The translations under genes and the position numbers were made by a program. The notes below the pieces were generated by a model. The model worked only from the letters and a program-made list of their open reading frames with translations. It was not told where the DNA came from and made no database searches. Positions 34,776 through 43,519 of a stretch of DNA of 64,000 nt are shown here, piece by piece (the first letter of the stretch is position 1; the number at the start of each line of letters is the position of its first letter). This DNA is from Bacteroidia bacterium 43-41 (GTDB lineage Bacteria > Bacteroidota > Bacteroidia > Bacteroidales > Dysgonomonadaceae): positions 62,001-126,000 of the forward strand of contig MKTD01000018.1 of assembly GCA_001898165.1 (NCBI GenBank). The letters run 5' to 3'.

Positions 34776-34788
34776 AATATCCGGTTAT

Positions 34789-35598
34789 CTATTCCTCCGC
34801 ATACATCCTTACGATCTTCGCATCACTTTTGGGGCGGTTGTTACCATCCACGGGCAGAACTGCAATTTTATCAATAATGTCCAACCCTTCGATGATTTCG
34901 CCAAAAACGGTGTATTCACCGTCTAAATGACGCGCACCGCCGATAGTGGAGTAGGCTTCTTTGAGTTCCGCCGGAAGGAAAAATTTGCCGGGAGCGGCTT
35001 CATACAACGAATCCACCACGTGAAGGACCGAATCCAGCATGGTATTAAAGGCTTCGGCATCGGTGGTTTTCAATTTAGCCAGATCATCCTTATGCGGTAA
35101 ATAATGCTCGCGGATGATTTTGTTCTTGATGGGCACGTTCACTGCCATCTCCATAGAATCCAGCCGTCCCTGAGTATATACCTTCCCGTGCACGATATAG
35201 AACTGGGAAGCATCCGATTTCTTCTGCGGATTTTCGTTGTCACCCCTTCGTGGAGCAGCCAGGGCTCCTTTTTTATGAAAATGATTGTCCCTGAATTCCG
35301 GCATAATATCCATATCGGTCCGTCCGCCGCCGATTTGTGCTCCGGCAGGAGCATTCTTCGAATCCTGGGCTCCGCCCTGAATCATAAAATCCTTAATGAC
35401 CCTGTGGAACAGCGTTCCGTTAAAGTATCCCTGCTTCACCAGTTTCAGGAAATGGTCGCTGTGATTGGGGGTGTCGTCGTACAAGATGGCTTTCATTGTG
35501 CCGTAATTGGTTTCGATAACAATAACCGGATATTTCGTTTGCGCACTGACGAGCAGCGAAAAAGTGAATAAAACGGTTAAGAAGATCTGTCTTTTCAT
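34789..35598 (-). CDS. exported cyclophilin-type peptidyl-prolyl isomerase
   Basis: Speeds cis-trans isomerisation of Xaa-Pro bonds during folding of exported proteins. The 269-residue protein has a signal peptide (MKRQIFLTVLFTFSLLVSAQ), so it acts in the periplasm or beyond. The cyclophilin core starts with VIVIETNYGTMKAILYDDTP and contains the catalytic FHRVIKDFMIQGGAQD and, late, LDGEYTVFGEIIEGLDIIDK. An insertion of about 80 residues (roughly 135-215, KTTDAEAFNTMLDSVLHVVD) interrupts the core, as in other Bacteroidetes cyclophilins. It is convergent with tyrA and separated by 13 bases. Confidence 0.92.
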   Translation of the reverse strand: MKRQIFLTVLFTFSLLVSAQTKYPVIVIETNYGTMKAILYDDTPNHSDHFLKLVKQGYFNGTLFHRVIKDFMIQGGAQDSKNAPAGAQIGGGRTDMDIMPEFRDNHFHKKGALAAPRRGDNENPQKKSDASQFYIVHGKVYTQGRLDSMEMAVNVPIKNKIIREHYLPHKDDLAKLKTTDAEAFNTMLDSVLHVVDSLYEAAPGKFFLPAELKEAYSTIGGARHLDGEYTVFGEIIEGLDIIDKIAVLPVDGNNRPKSDAKIVRMYAEE

Positions 35599-35642
35599 AT
35601 TTCAAGAAATTTAAACTTGTCTACAAAAGAGGATCGTAAATC

Positions 35643-36737
35643 CTAATTGGGTGCCCTTTTGTAGAGGAAAAACGCGATGCCGATAAAAACAATATTGGGA
35701 ATCCATGCAGCAACAAAAGGGCTCATGCTCCCTTTCACGGCAAACGATGAGCTGATGGTCATGAACAGAATGTAGGCCATACTCAGGGCCAGGCCGAGGC
35801 CGATGTTCACCCCCATGCCCCCTTTCACTTTCCGTGCAGAGAGGGAGGCCCCGATAATGGTCAGGATAAAAGCCGAAAAAATAGACGCATAGCGCGAATG
35901 GTATTCTATCTGAAACGCCTGGATATTACCCAGTCCGCGCTCTTTCTGGCTTTTTACGTGGCGGTACAATTGAGGAGTGGTCATCATCTGTTGGTCTGAA
36001 TTGGCCACAATAAAATCGTTGGGGATAATTTGTATAATCGTATCAATAGCGGAGCCGTGAGTGATCTTCTCCTCCAGCCCGTTGAAATTCCTTATCTGGT
36101 AATCGTTGATTGTCCAGTGGTACAGTGAATCGTATTTGATGGAGTAGGCTGTCAGGCGTGAGACCAGCTTCAGGCTGTCGAAATGATCAATGGAAAAGTT
36201 ATATCCCGTTTTAGACTCCATGTCAAAATTACCGAAATAGACAATGGTTCCTTCAGCTACCTTAAACTGTATATCCCGGTCACCTGTTTTTCGTTTGCGC
36301 GGGTCAATGTATGTTTGTTCAAAGTCGATGCGGGTTTTGTTGGCAGGTGGTATGATAAAACCACCCATCACAAAAGTGAAAACGGCAATGACGGCTGCCG
36401 ATATCATATAGGGCCTGAGCAACCGTTTAAAGCTTACCCCGTTGGATAAAAGAGCGATGATCTCCGAATTTGAAGCCATTTTGGATGTGAAAAATATCAC
36501 GGCCAAAAAGATAAAGAGCGGACTGAAAAGATTGGCGTAATACGGAATAAAATTGAGGTAATAATTAAAAATTATCTCTTTGAGCGGGGCGCTGTTGCTC
36601 ATAAATTTATCAATCTTCTCGTTAATGTCGAACACCACGGAGATCGACAAAATAAGGGTTATCATGAAGATGTATGTCCCCAGGAATTTTTTGATGATGT
36701 ACCTGTCTATCCGAAACAATTTGAGCTTATCCTTCAT
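35643..36737 (-). CDS. LptF/LptG-family permease (YjgP/YjgQ)
   Basis: A 364-residue inner-membrane protein of the LPS export machine. Six membrane helices are seen: one at about 15-37 (FLGTYIFMITLILSISVVF), two between about 55 and 120, and three near the C-terminus (FSAFILTIIGASL, IGLGLALSMAYILFMTI, PFVAAWIPNIVFIGIAFF), with a periplasmic beta-jellyroll part of about 160 residues between. Together with LptB, the LptFG pair pulls lipopolysaccharide from the membrane onto the LptC-A bridge. Which of the two subunits this is cannot be decided, and no second copy is in the window. It lies 36 bases downstream of tgt in the same direction. Confidence 0.9.
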   Translation of the reverse strand: MKDKLKLFRIDRYIIKKFLGTYIFMITLILSISVVFDINEKIDKFMSNSAPLKEIIFNYYLNFIPYYANLFSPLFIFLAVIFFTSKMASNSEIIALLSNGVSFKRLLRPYMISAAVIAVFTFVMGGFIIPPANKTRIDFEQTYIDPRKRKTGDRDIQFKVAEGTIVYFGNFDMESKTGYNFSIDHFDSLKLVSRLTAYSIKYDSLYHWTINDYQIRNFNGLEEKITHGSAIDTIIQIIPNDFIVANSDQQMMTTPQLYRHVKSQKERGLGNIQAFQIEYHSRYASIFSAFILTIIGASLSARKVKGGMGVNIGLGLALSMAYILFMTISSSFAVKGSMSPFVAAWIPNIVFIGIAFFLYKRAPN

Positions 36738-36772
36738 ACTCAGTGATATTCAGTCGTTATTATTCGTAACCC

Positions 36773-37903
36773 CTATAATCGTTGCATGGTCCTTTCCGCC
36801 ATGATGCGTTTCCAGGCCGTGAAATCGCCTTCAATAATATGTTTACGGGCCTCTCGCATGAGCCAGGTGTAAAACGCAAGGTTATGCACCGAGGCAATCT
36901 GCAACCCTAAAATTTCATTCATGTTGATAAGATGCCGCAAATAAGCTTTGCTGTAGAGTGTGTCCACGTATGAAGCGCCCTCCTCTTCGATGGGGGAGAA
37001 GTCGTCTTTCCATCGTTCGTTTCGCATATTCAGAATGCCGTTTTTGGTGAAAATTTGTCCGTTCCGCCCGTTTCGCGTAGGCATGATACAATCGAACATA
37101 TCCACGCCGCGCTCTATCGCTTCCAAAAGATTGGCCGGTGTACCTACTCCCATCAGGTAGCGAGGTTTGTCTTTGGGCAGGATTTCGTTTACAAGCTCCA
37201 CCATTTCGTACATTTTCTCCGTGGGCTCGCCCACAGCCAATCCGCCGATAGCGTTCCCGTCTGCCTCAAACGAAGCGACATATTCCGCTGCACGGCGGCG
37301 AAGATCGGGATACACGCATCCTTGCACAATGGGGAACAATGTCTGCTTATAGCCGTACGGACATTCGGTTTCGTTAAACCTGCCGATACACCTTTTCAGC
37401 CACCTCTCGGTGAGGTCGAGCGACTTTTCCGCATAGCCGTAATCGGCGTCACCGGGAGTGCATTCGTCAAAAGCCATCATGATGTCTGCGCCGATTATAC
37501 GTTGGATGTCCACTGCCTTTTCCGGTGTGAAAAAATGTTTCGAACCGTCAATGTGCGAGCGAAATTCGGCCCCTTCTTCATTCAACTTCCGGTTTTCGGC
37601 AAGCGAAAAGACCTGAAAGCCGCCGCTATCCGTCAGAATGGGCCTGTCCCAACTGTTAAACTTATGCAATCCTCCGGCAAGTTGCATAATTTCCAATCCC
37701 GGCCGCAGATAAAGATGATACGTATTCCCGAGGATGATTTGCGCCTTGATGTCGTCTTTCAGTTCAGTCATTTGCACCGCTTTCACACTTCCCACAGTGC
37801 CCACAGGCATAAATACGGGTGTTTCAATCTGCCCGTGATCGGTCGTGATCAATCCCGCGCGCGCACTCGAAGAGGAATCGGTATGTTGCAGTTCAAATTT
37901 CAA
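36773..37903 (-). CDS. tgt: tRNA-guanine (queuine/preQ1) transglycosylase
   Basis: Exchanges guanine-34 in the anticodon of Asp, Asn, His and Tyr tRNAs for preQ1 as a step to queuosine. The 376-residue protein has FMPVGTVGSVKAVQMTEL, the base-binding ILTDSGGFQVFSL with catalytic Asp, RYLMGVGTPANLLEAIERGV, and FDCIMPTRNGRNGQIFT with the nucleophile Asp and the RNGR motif. The zinc-site cysteines, which normally lie near the C-terminus, are not apparent in the region read (TLYSKAYLRHLINMNEILGL has none), so zinc binding is doubtful. The only start in frame is TTG at 37903, because a stop lies shortly upstream. A hairpin precedes it (37925-37957). Confidence 0.95.
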   Translation of the reverse strand: MKFELQHTDSSSSARAGLITTDHGQIETPVFMPVGTVGSVKAVQMTELKDDIKAQIILGNTYHLYLRPGLEIMQLAGGLHKFNSWDRPILTDSGGFQVFSLAENRKLNEEGAEFRSHIDGSKHFFTPEKAVDIQRIIGADIMMAFDECTPGDADYGYAEKSLDLTERWLKRCIGRFNETECPYGYKQTLFPIVQGCVYPDLRRRAAEYVASFEADGNAIGGLAVGEPTEKMYEMVELVNEILPKDKPRYLMGVGTPANLLEAIERGVDMFDCIMPTRNGRNGQIFTKNGILNMRNERWKDDFSPIEEEGASYVDTLYSKAYLRHLINMNEILGLQIASVHNLAFYTWLMREARKHIIEGDFTAWKRIMAERTMQRL

Positions 37904-37924
37904 AACGATACAGTTATTTTTGTT

Positions 37925-37957
37925 CTACCGGATTATGTGTGAAAGCATACCCGGTAG
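37925..37957 (-). other. hairpin in the 5' leader of tgt
   Basis: CTACCGG and CCGGTAG (perfect 7-bp arms, 19-base loop) lie 21 bases upstream of the tgt start, followed in the mRNA by the A-rich AACAAAAATAACTG. A -7-like TATCTTTG at 37977-37984 on the minus strand would place it just inside the transcript. A role in translation of tgt is possible; see the rejected preQ1 riboswitch idea. Confidence 0.4.
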
Positions 37958-38043
37958 TGTTATTTTTAATTGAACGCAAAGATAAGAATTCTGCTCTCAC
38001 AATCTTACCGGTTGTGGATTAAAAATAGTTTCTCTGCCCTATT

Positions 38044-38074
38044 TTTGAAAACTCGGGTAAAAATGTTATCTTTG
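38044..38074 (+). promoter_or_regulatory. promoter of the glycosyltransferase pair
   Basis: TTTG at 38044-38047 and TATCTTTG at 38067-38074 are spaced by 19 bases, a good match to the Bacteroidetes pattern. The start of transcription would be near 38081, leaving an untranslated leader of about 260 bases that contains the repeat at 38258-38300. Apart from this, the tgt leader and that repeat, nothing was seen in the gap 37904-38343. Confidence 0.65.
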
Positions 38075-38257
38075 TAACAACACGACACCCACATTGCCCG
38101 TATAACGACAAAGATTCTGAGGAAAATCTACTCTCCATTCAGAAATTAACGCCGGATTGTCAAATGAGATAAACACCCCGGCGAGTTATTGATTTGCTTT
38201 CCCGTGGCGAAATTAAAAATAATTCAACTTTCGCATGTTTTCTCGGATAGTGCATGC

Positions 38258-38300
38258 GACTAAAATATCGTCAGACAACGATTTAGTCGCAATCATATAA
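38258..38300 (+). repeat. short palindromic repeat, copy A
   Basis: GCGACTAAAATATCGTCAGA followed by CAACGATTTAGTCGC. The outer arms GCGACTAAA/TTTAGTCGC are perfect inverted repeats of nine bases, and TCGT/ACGA pair inside. Two related copies lie beyond the other end of the glycosyltransferase pair, at about 41596-41644 (inverted) and 41731-41778 (direct), sharing TAAAATATC and the TTTAG end. Confidence 0.6.
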
Positions 38301-38343
38301 CTTATGGAAGTTCAAAATATAACGATTAAAAAATAAGAAACAA

Positions 38344-40575
38344 ATGAAAATTGCTTACATTGGAACATACCCTCCCAGACAATGCGGGATTGGTACATTC
38401 ACACAAAACCTAAGTAAATCCATAGCCTTGAACGTGCGGCAGGATATAAAGATTCACGCTAACGTAACAGCCATTAACGACTCCGCCTCTTTGCAACAAT
38501 ACGATTACCCGCCTGAGGTCAAGTTTGTTATCCGTCAAAACTACCGCGAAGATTATATCAATGCTGCGGAACACATCAACTTGAGTAACTCCCAGGCTTG
38601 TATTCTCAATCACGAATTTGGAATTTTTGGGGGAGAGTCGGGATTGTATATCCTCTCTCTCATTGACCGGTTAAAAATTCCACTCGCCGTAGTTTTTCAT
38701 ACTGTTTTGAAAGAACCTTCTTTCCTCCAAAAAAACATCATCCGCAAAATCAATGAAGCAGCTGTCAAAATAGTTGTGATGAGCAACAAGGCCGTGGAGT
38801 TGCTTACCGATATCTACGGAATACCATCGCACAAAATTGAAGTTATAGAGCACGGTGTACCGGATTATCTGGGCGTTACACATGAAGCGATAAAAAAAGA
38901 GTACAACCTGAGTGATCGGAACGTGTTGCTTACGTTCGGTTTTTTAGGGCGGAACAAGGGAATAGAGACCGTGATTGATGCGTTGCCCGCTGTAGTGGAA
39001 AAACATCCGTCGCTGCTCTACATCGTTTTGGGAGCCACTCACCCCAATATACTGAAATATTCGGGCGAAGAGTATCGAAATTATTTAAACAAACTGGTAC
39101 GAGACCGTAAATTGCAAAATAACGTGATCTTTCTCAAATCTTTCGTTACGGAAGATGTCCTTTTTGAATACCTGAGGGCTTGTGATATTTACGTTACTCC
39201 GTACAACAATAAAGAGCAAATTACAAGCGGGACGCTCGCTTATGCCGTAGGCGCCGGCGCCGCGGTCCTCTCCACACCATACTGGCATGCCGAGGAATTG
39301 TTGGCAGAGGGTCGCGGGCGCTTGTTTGATTTCAAAAACTCCGAGCAATTGGCGGCTATTTTGAATGATCTGCTCGATCATCCCGAAAAAATGAAGGCGT
39401 TGAGGGCAAAAGCGTATAATTACGGTAAACAGTTGCGCTGGCCAATGATCGGGAAGCAATACCTCGAACTGGTCAGCACGATGATAGAAGCTCCCGCGAC
39501 GCCGAAGAAATCCCAGAAATCAATTATCGAAGTAGAACTTTTGCCTGAGTTTAAATTAGACCATGTGAGAAGGCTGACCGACGATACGGGTATTGTGCAA
39601 CATGCCCGTTATGGTATTCCTAATCTGAAAGAAGGCTATTGCCTCGACGACAATGCCCGCGCGCTTTTGATGTCGCTGATGGCCTACGGGCAAAACAAAG
39701 ATCCGTTCGCATTAGATTGCATGCGTATTTACCTCAGTTATATCCAATACATGCAGACTGAGGAGGGTACATTCCGAAACTTCCTCAGTTTCAGGCGTGA
39801 TTTCTTAGATAAAGAGGGAAGCGAAGATTCTTTCGGAAGAACAATCTGGGCGTTGGGGTATCTCCTGTATGCCTCGCCAAAAATTGCTTACAGGGAGTTT
39901 GGCAAAGAGCTGTTTGAAAACTCGAGGGAACATTTCACCAGGCTTGAGCACTTGCGCGGTATTGCCGACACCGTGATCGGGATTTGCTATTACCTGAGGT
40001 GTTTCCCGGGTGACGAACCGTTGTTGCAATTAATGAATAAATTGGCAACAAGGCTTACCGACTCTTTCCACGAAAACCAAACCGAAAAATGGCAATGGTT
40101 CGAACCGTCTCTTACATACGACAACGCCATTCTGCCGTTAAGCCTTTTCCATGCAGCAGAAGTTTCAAATAATGAGCTGTTTAAAGATGTTGCCATAAAA
40201 ACCACTGCATTTTTAGAAGAGGTGACTTTAAGTAAAGGGTATCTTTCGCCCATAGGGAGTGACGGCTGGTATGTGAAAGGTGGAACACGGGCGATGTTCG
40301 ATCAGCAAGCCATTGATGTGATGGCGAATGTGCAGTTGTATTTTCAAGCATTTAAAGTTACGGAGGAACCCGATTATATCCATAAAATGTTTCAATCGTT
40401 CCTCTGGTTTTTGGGTGAGAACGACTTGCGGGTGCCGCTCTACGATTATGAAACGGGAGGATGTTGCGACGGGCTCAAAAAAGATGGTGTGAATCGTAAT
40501 CAAGGCGCTGAGAGTACTTTGGCTTACCTTATCTCGCACCTGACCGTTCTTAAGGCATTGGAGTACGAATTATGA
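38344..40575 (+). CDS. GT4-type glycosyltransferase fused to an (alpha/alpha)6-barrel-like domain
   Basis: A 743-residue cytoplasmic protein. Residues 1-395 are a GT-B glycosyltransferase of family GT4: MKIAYIGTYPPRQCGIGTFT at the start, LTFGFLGRNKGIETVIDALP, the linker VFLKSFVTEDVLFEYLRACD-type segment (NNVIFLKSFVTEDV), and the donor-site ITSGTLAYAVGAGAAVLSTP with the later EELLAEGRG. Residues about 415-743 are all-helical and resemble a six-hairpin barrel (ARYGIPNLKEGYCLDDNARA, EDSFGRTIWALGYLLYASP, EPSLTYDNAILPLSLF). A transferase with an attached glycan-processing domain next to a GH130 gene suggests making or trimming a mannoside. That is inference. The next gene overlaps by four bases. 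Confidence 0.85.
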   Translation: MKIAYIGTYPPRQCGIGTFTQNLSKSIALNVRQDIKIHANVTAINDSASLQQYDYPPEVKFVIRQNYREDYINAAEHINLSNSQACILNHEFGIFGGESGLYILSLIDRLKIPLAVVFHTVLKEPSFLQKNIIRKINEAAVKIVVMSNKAVELLTDIYGIPSHKIEVIEHGVPDYLGVTHEAIKKEYNLSDRNVLLTFGFLGRNKGIETVIDALPAVVEKHPSLLYIVLGATHPNILKYSGEEYRNYLNKLVRDRKLQNNVIFLKSFVTEDVLFEYLRACDIYVTPYNNKEQITSGTLAYAVGAGAAVLSTPYWHAEELLAEGRGRLFDFKNSEQLAAILNDLLDHPEKMKALRAKAYNYGKQLRWPMIGKQYLELVSTMIEAPATPKKSQKSIIEVELLPEFKLDHVRRLTDDTGIVQHARYGIPNLKEGYCLDDNARALLMSLMAYGQNKDPFALDCMRIYLSYIQYMQTEEGTFRNFLSFRRDFLDKEGSEDSFGRTIWALGYLLYASPKIAYREFGKELFENSREHFTRLEHLRGIADTVIGICYYLRCFPGDEPLLQLMNKLATRLTDSFHENQTEKWQWFEPSLTYDNAILPLSLFHAAEVSNNELFKDVAIKTTAFLEEVTLSKGYLSPIGSDGWYVKGGTRAMFDQQAIDVMANVQLYFQAFKVTEEPDYIHKMFQSFLWFLGENDLRVPLYDYETGGCCDGLKKDGVNRNQGAESTLAYLISHLTVLKALEYEL

Positions 40576-41582
40576 AAATAGCCGTTCTTGCTCCCATCGC
40601 CTGGAGAACGCCACCCCGAAAGTACGGGCCATGGGAACTGGTTGCTTCAACTATTACCGAAGAGTTGGTGAAGAGAGGATTCGATGTGACACTTTTTGCA
40701 ACCGGCGATTCTGTTACCGGGGGAAAATTGTCTTTTACTTGTCCCGGGGGATATGAGGAAGATAAAAGCATCGATCCGAAAGTGGCTGAATGTTTGCACA
40801 TCAGCTCCCTTATGGAACGGGCCGATGAGTTTGATATTATTCACAATCACTTCGATTTTCTTCCCCTGACTTATTCAAGATTGATCGGTACCCCGATGAT
40901 AACTACCATACACGGTTTTTCGTCACCCAAAATTATTCCCGTGTATCAGCGGTATAACGACATCAATCACTACGTATCCATCAGTTACGCCAACCGCAGT
41001 GAGCGCCTCAGGTATATTGCCAATGTGTATAATGGAATTAACCCGGACGATTTTACATTTAATCCCACTGTTGGCGATTATCTGTTGTATTTCGGGCGTA
41101 TTCATCACGACAAAGGTACGCGCGAAGCGATAGAGATTGCTTTAAGGGCAAAAATGAAGTTGATTATTGCAGGGTATATCCAGGATGAAAATTATTATCA
41201 TCGGGAAGTGGAGCCTTTTATCGACGGCCGGCAGGTAACCTATGTGGGGAATGCCGGCCCCGCTCAACGGGATAAATTGCTGGGCGAAGCCTATGCCTTG
41301 CTTCATCCGATTAATTTTGAGGAACCTTTCGGGTTAAGCGTTGCCGAGAGCATGTTCTGTGGTACGCCGGTTATCGCTTTCAACAAAGGATCGATGGCGG
41401 AGCTTATCGAACACGGGGAAAATGGTTTTTTAGTGAACAGCGTTGATGAGGCCCTAACGGCTATCCCACGGATTGACGGAATAGACCGCAACTATTGCCG
41501 GCAATATGCCGCATCAAAATTCTCCATAGAAAAGGCTACCGACGATTACGTGAAAGCGTACGAAAAAGTGCTTTCGTTATAG
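40572..41582 (+). CDS. GT4-family glycosyltransferase
   Basis: A 336-residue GT-B glycosyltransferase. The N-terminus has IAVLAPIAWRTPPRKYGPWE, the loop seen in many GT4 enzymes that use activated sugars. The C-terminal domain has DYLLYFGRIHHDKGTREAIE and the donor-binding EPFGLSVAESMFCGTPVIAF with the conserved E-x7-E. No signal peptide or membrane segment, so it acts in the cytoplasm. Its start overlaps the stop of the larger transferase (ATGA, 40572-40575), so the two are made together. It is followed by a terminator at 41664-41706 and by the convergent GH130 gene. The sugar donor and acceptor are not predictable. Confidence 0.88.
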   Translation: MKIAVLAPIAWRTPPRKYGPWELVASTITEELVKRGFDVTLFATGDSVTGGKLSFTCPGGYEEDKSIDPKVAECLHISSLMERADEFDIIHNHFDFLPLTYSRLIGTPMITTIHGFSSPKIIPVYQRYNDINHYVSISYANRSERLRYIANVYNGINPDDFTFNPTVGDYLLYFGRIHHDKGTREAIEIALRAKMKLIIAGYIQDENYYHREVEPFIDGRQVTYVGNAGPAQRDKLLGEAYALLHPINFEEPFGLSVAESMFCGTPVIAFNKGSMAELIEHGENGFLVNSVDEALTAIPRIDGIDRNYCRQYAASKFSIEKATDDYVKAYEKVLSL

Positions 41583-41595
41583 TAGGTCTGCATCT

Positions 41596-41778
41596 CGGCG
41601 GAATGTATGCACCTAAAGCGTTCATCTGACGATATTTTACGACCCATCTTAGCTCGCATCACTAAAAGAGTAGAAACTCGCTTCGCTCAAACAGCTACTC
41701 TTTTTTACGTTCATCGCAAGCTATGGGTTCCCCGTAAAATATCTAAAGGTCTCCCTCTTTAGTCGCATACATACTACT
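41596..41778. repeat. inverted pair of the 45-base repeat (copies B and C) around a terminator
   Basis: Copy B (about 41596-41644, minus orientation) and copy C (about 41731-41778, plus orientation) face each other; GATATTTTACG (41631-41641) and CGTAAAATATC (41733-41743) are perfect inverted arms, continued by ACCCAT/ATGGGT and by the outer ATGTATGC-type ends. Both resemble copy A at 38258-38300. The terminator hairpin 41664-41706 is in the centre. No coding frame is present. It may be a REP-like or MITE-like element; terminal duplications were not seen. Confidence 0.55.
41664..41706. terminator. terminator between the glycosyltransferase pair and GH130
   Basis: AAAAGAGTAG (41664-41673) and CTACTCTTTT (41695-41704) form a 10-bp perfect stem with T and A runs on the two sides, so it can stop transcription from both convergent units. 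The loop region contains a smaller GAG/CTC-type hairpin (CTCGCTTCGCTC). Confidence 0.8.
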
Positions 41779-41787
41779 CGCGAAAGT

Positions 41788-43254
41788 TCAATTGTTCAAA
41801 ATCTTATCCAATAGTTTGCGAACACTTACCGTCATAAATCCCGAGCCGGTATCCGATAACCCGTAGGGGACGAACAGCTCATCGTTGTGGATAATGGACC
41901 CACAAGAATAAACCACGTTGGGTACATAGCCTTCCCTCTCTTCATCGTTGGGAACAAGAAGAGGATCTTTAAGCCTACCGATCTCTTTGGTGGGGTCGTT
42001 GAGGTCGAGCAGGGTAGCCCCTAAGGAATACTGGCGCATAGGCCCTACGGCGTGCGTAATGACCAGCCAACCTTCGGATGTCTCAATCGGGGCGCCGCAG
42101 TTCCCGATTTGAATAAATTCCCAGGGGTACACCGGTTCTTGTATTTTTATCGGTGCCGGCCAAACATTTATGTTGTCGGAAAAGGCGATATAGCTGCTGA
42201 TCCCGTCAATCCTGGATAACATAGCATATTTACCGTTTACTTTCCGGGGGAACAACGCCAGGTTTTTATTCTTTGTCCCCTCACCGTGGAGCGGTTTAAT
42301 TTCGAAAGTATAAAAATCCTTGGTCACCAAAAGTTTCTGCAAAGTCACGTAGCCGTCGTAGGCGCTGTATGTGGCATAATAGGTGGTTTCACCGTTATCT
42401 TCGGTGAATTTCACAAAGCGGGCATCTTCAATTCCTTTGCGTTCGGTATATGACGTAGGGAAAATCACCCGTTCCGATATGTGTGTATCGCGGGAGAAGT
42501 GAATGGTATAGTGCGAATCGGCCAGCCATACTATTTGCTTGACGGCTCGCTGTGTCTCCTCCGCCAGGTTGTTGTTGTTTGACAGATATTCATTCACCGA
42601 CTTCAATAACTCTCCGTATATGAACTTCTCTTTTAAAGAGTCCATTACCGGTTTTATCACAAATTCGTCAACTCCCATTTCGTGAAGCTTAGCCTGAAAG
42701 CTTTTTTTATCGTAGATGTGCCTTTTTGTTACTTCAGCGCTGTCAACGTAATATCCTGCTTTTTCGAACTCCAATTCTCCCCGGTAATTGATCACCCCCG
42801 TTTGGAACACGATGCTCGAGATGTGCCCTTCGCCGGTTGCGCGGAAGCTGACAATGATTCGTTTTGATCCCTCGCTCAATCCGGTTTGATCAGGTGATTC
42901 AACAATAGACGGATTGAAGAATGCCGCCGAGCTAATGGAATATTCCATGGAAAAATAGGAACCGATCAGCAATTTTTTGACCATACTGATCTGCTCAGCT
43001 TCGGTATATTTATTTCCGACAATATTCATGGCTTTCCGGTAATGCTCGATGAATTTATGGGTCAGGTTACGATGCCGTTTGGAGAACTCCCTCAACGTGT
43101 ACGTCAAAGCTTTGTCTGCAACACTTTCATCCATTTCCAATACCTTGGTTATTAAAGCACTTGTCCGCTCCTCTCCCAAATCCAGAAAACGGATGATTAC
43201 TTGTTTATTATTGGGGTAAAACTTATTGGGTAGGCGGTTGATAATAATTTTCAT
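41788..43254 (-). CDS. GH130-family mannoside phosphorylase/hydrolase-like protein
   Basis: A 488-residue cytoplasmic protein. From about residue 100 on it has the five-bladed beta-propeller pattern of GH130: FFNPSIVESPDQTG, RKGIEDARFVKFTEDNGETT, YATYSAYDGYVTL, NLALFPRKVNGKYAMLSRID, QIGNCGAPIETSEGWLVITH. The first 95 residues and the insertion at about 185-240 are helical and extend it well beyond the roughly 300-350 residues of the basic enzyme, as in a long uncharacterised branch of the family. Known members phosphorolyse beta-1,4- or beta-1,2-mannosides. Convergent with two GT4 genes. The ATG at 43254 is preferred over an upstream TTG. Promoter at 43488-43519. Confidence 0.88.
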   Translation of the reverse strand: MKIIINRLPNKFYPNNKQVIIRFLDLGEERTSALITKVLEMDESVADKALTYTLREFSKRHRNLTHKFIEHYRKAMNIVGNKYTEAEQISMVKKLLIGSYFSMEYSISSAAFFNPSIVESPDQTGLSEGSKRIIVSFRATGEGHISSIVFQTGVINYRGELEFEKAGYYVDSAEVTKRHIYDKKSFQAKLHEMGVDEFVIKPVMDSLKEKFIYGELLKSVNEYLSNNNNLAEETQRAVKQIVWLADSHYTIHFSRDTHISERVIFPTSYTERKGIEDARFVKFTEDNGETTYYATYSAYDGYVTLQKLLVTKDFYTFEIKPLHGEGTKNKNLALFPRKVNGKYAMLSRIDGISSYIAFSDNINVWPAPIKIQEPVYPWEFIQIGNCGAPIETSEGWLVITHAVGPMRQYSLGATLLDLNDPTKEIGRLKDPLLVPNDEEREGYVPNVVYSCGSIIHNDELFVPYGLSDTGSGFMTVSVRKLLDKILNN

Positions 43255-43487
43255 ACAGTACAAAGAATTGCCCGGAAGTTATTTTCCGGAATAAGAAATT
43301 GTTTAAATTTGTTTTGCTATTCAAAAAGAATTATTTTTCAGGAGAGTTCTTTCTTGTTTTGGCGATAATAGCGGGCTATTTGAGCCAAATAAAAGGAAGA
43401 AGAATACAAAAAAGAAACTTTTTGAAGGCAAAGATCTTTTATTTACGTCTTTCGTAAGAAATTTAAACAGTTTCTAAGACTCTGAGG

Positions 43488-43519
43488 CAAATATACACAA
43501 ATAAAAGGATTTATTCAAA
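43488..43519 (-). promoter_or_regulatory. promoter of the GH130 gene
   Basis: On the minus strand TTTG (43516-43519) and TATATTTG (43488-43495) are separated by 20 bases, a near-ideal Bacteroidetes promoter. It implies a leader of about 220 bases before the ATG at 43254. In the same gap, TATTTTTG at 43621-43628 on the plus strand is a likely -7 box for lipA. Nothing else is recognised in 43264-43684. Confidence 0.6.

Noticed and set aside
37055-37942. 295-codon plus-strand frame across tgt
   Set aside because: Antisense to the conserved core of tgt; its composition is rich in Cys, His and Phe, as expected of a shadow frame.
37925-37957. preQ1 class I riboswitch upstream of tgt
   Set aside because: The loop is too long (19 bases) and the GGTTC and CTA/ACACC elements of the consensus are missing, though the A-rich tail is suggestive.
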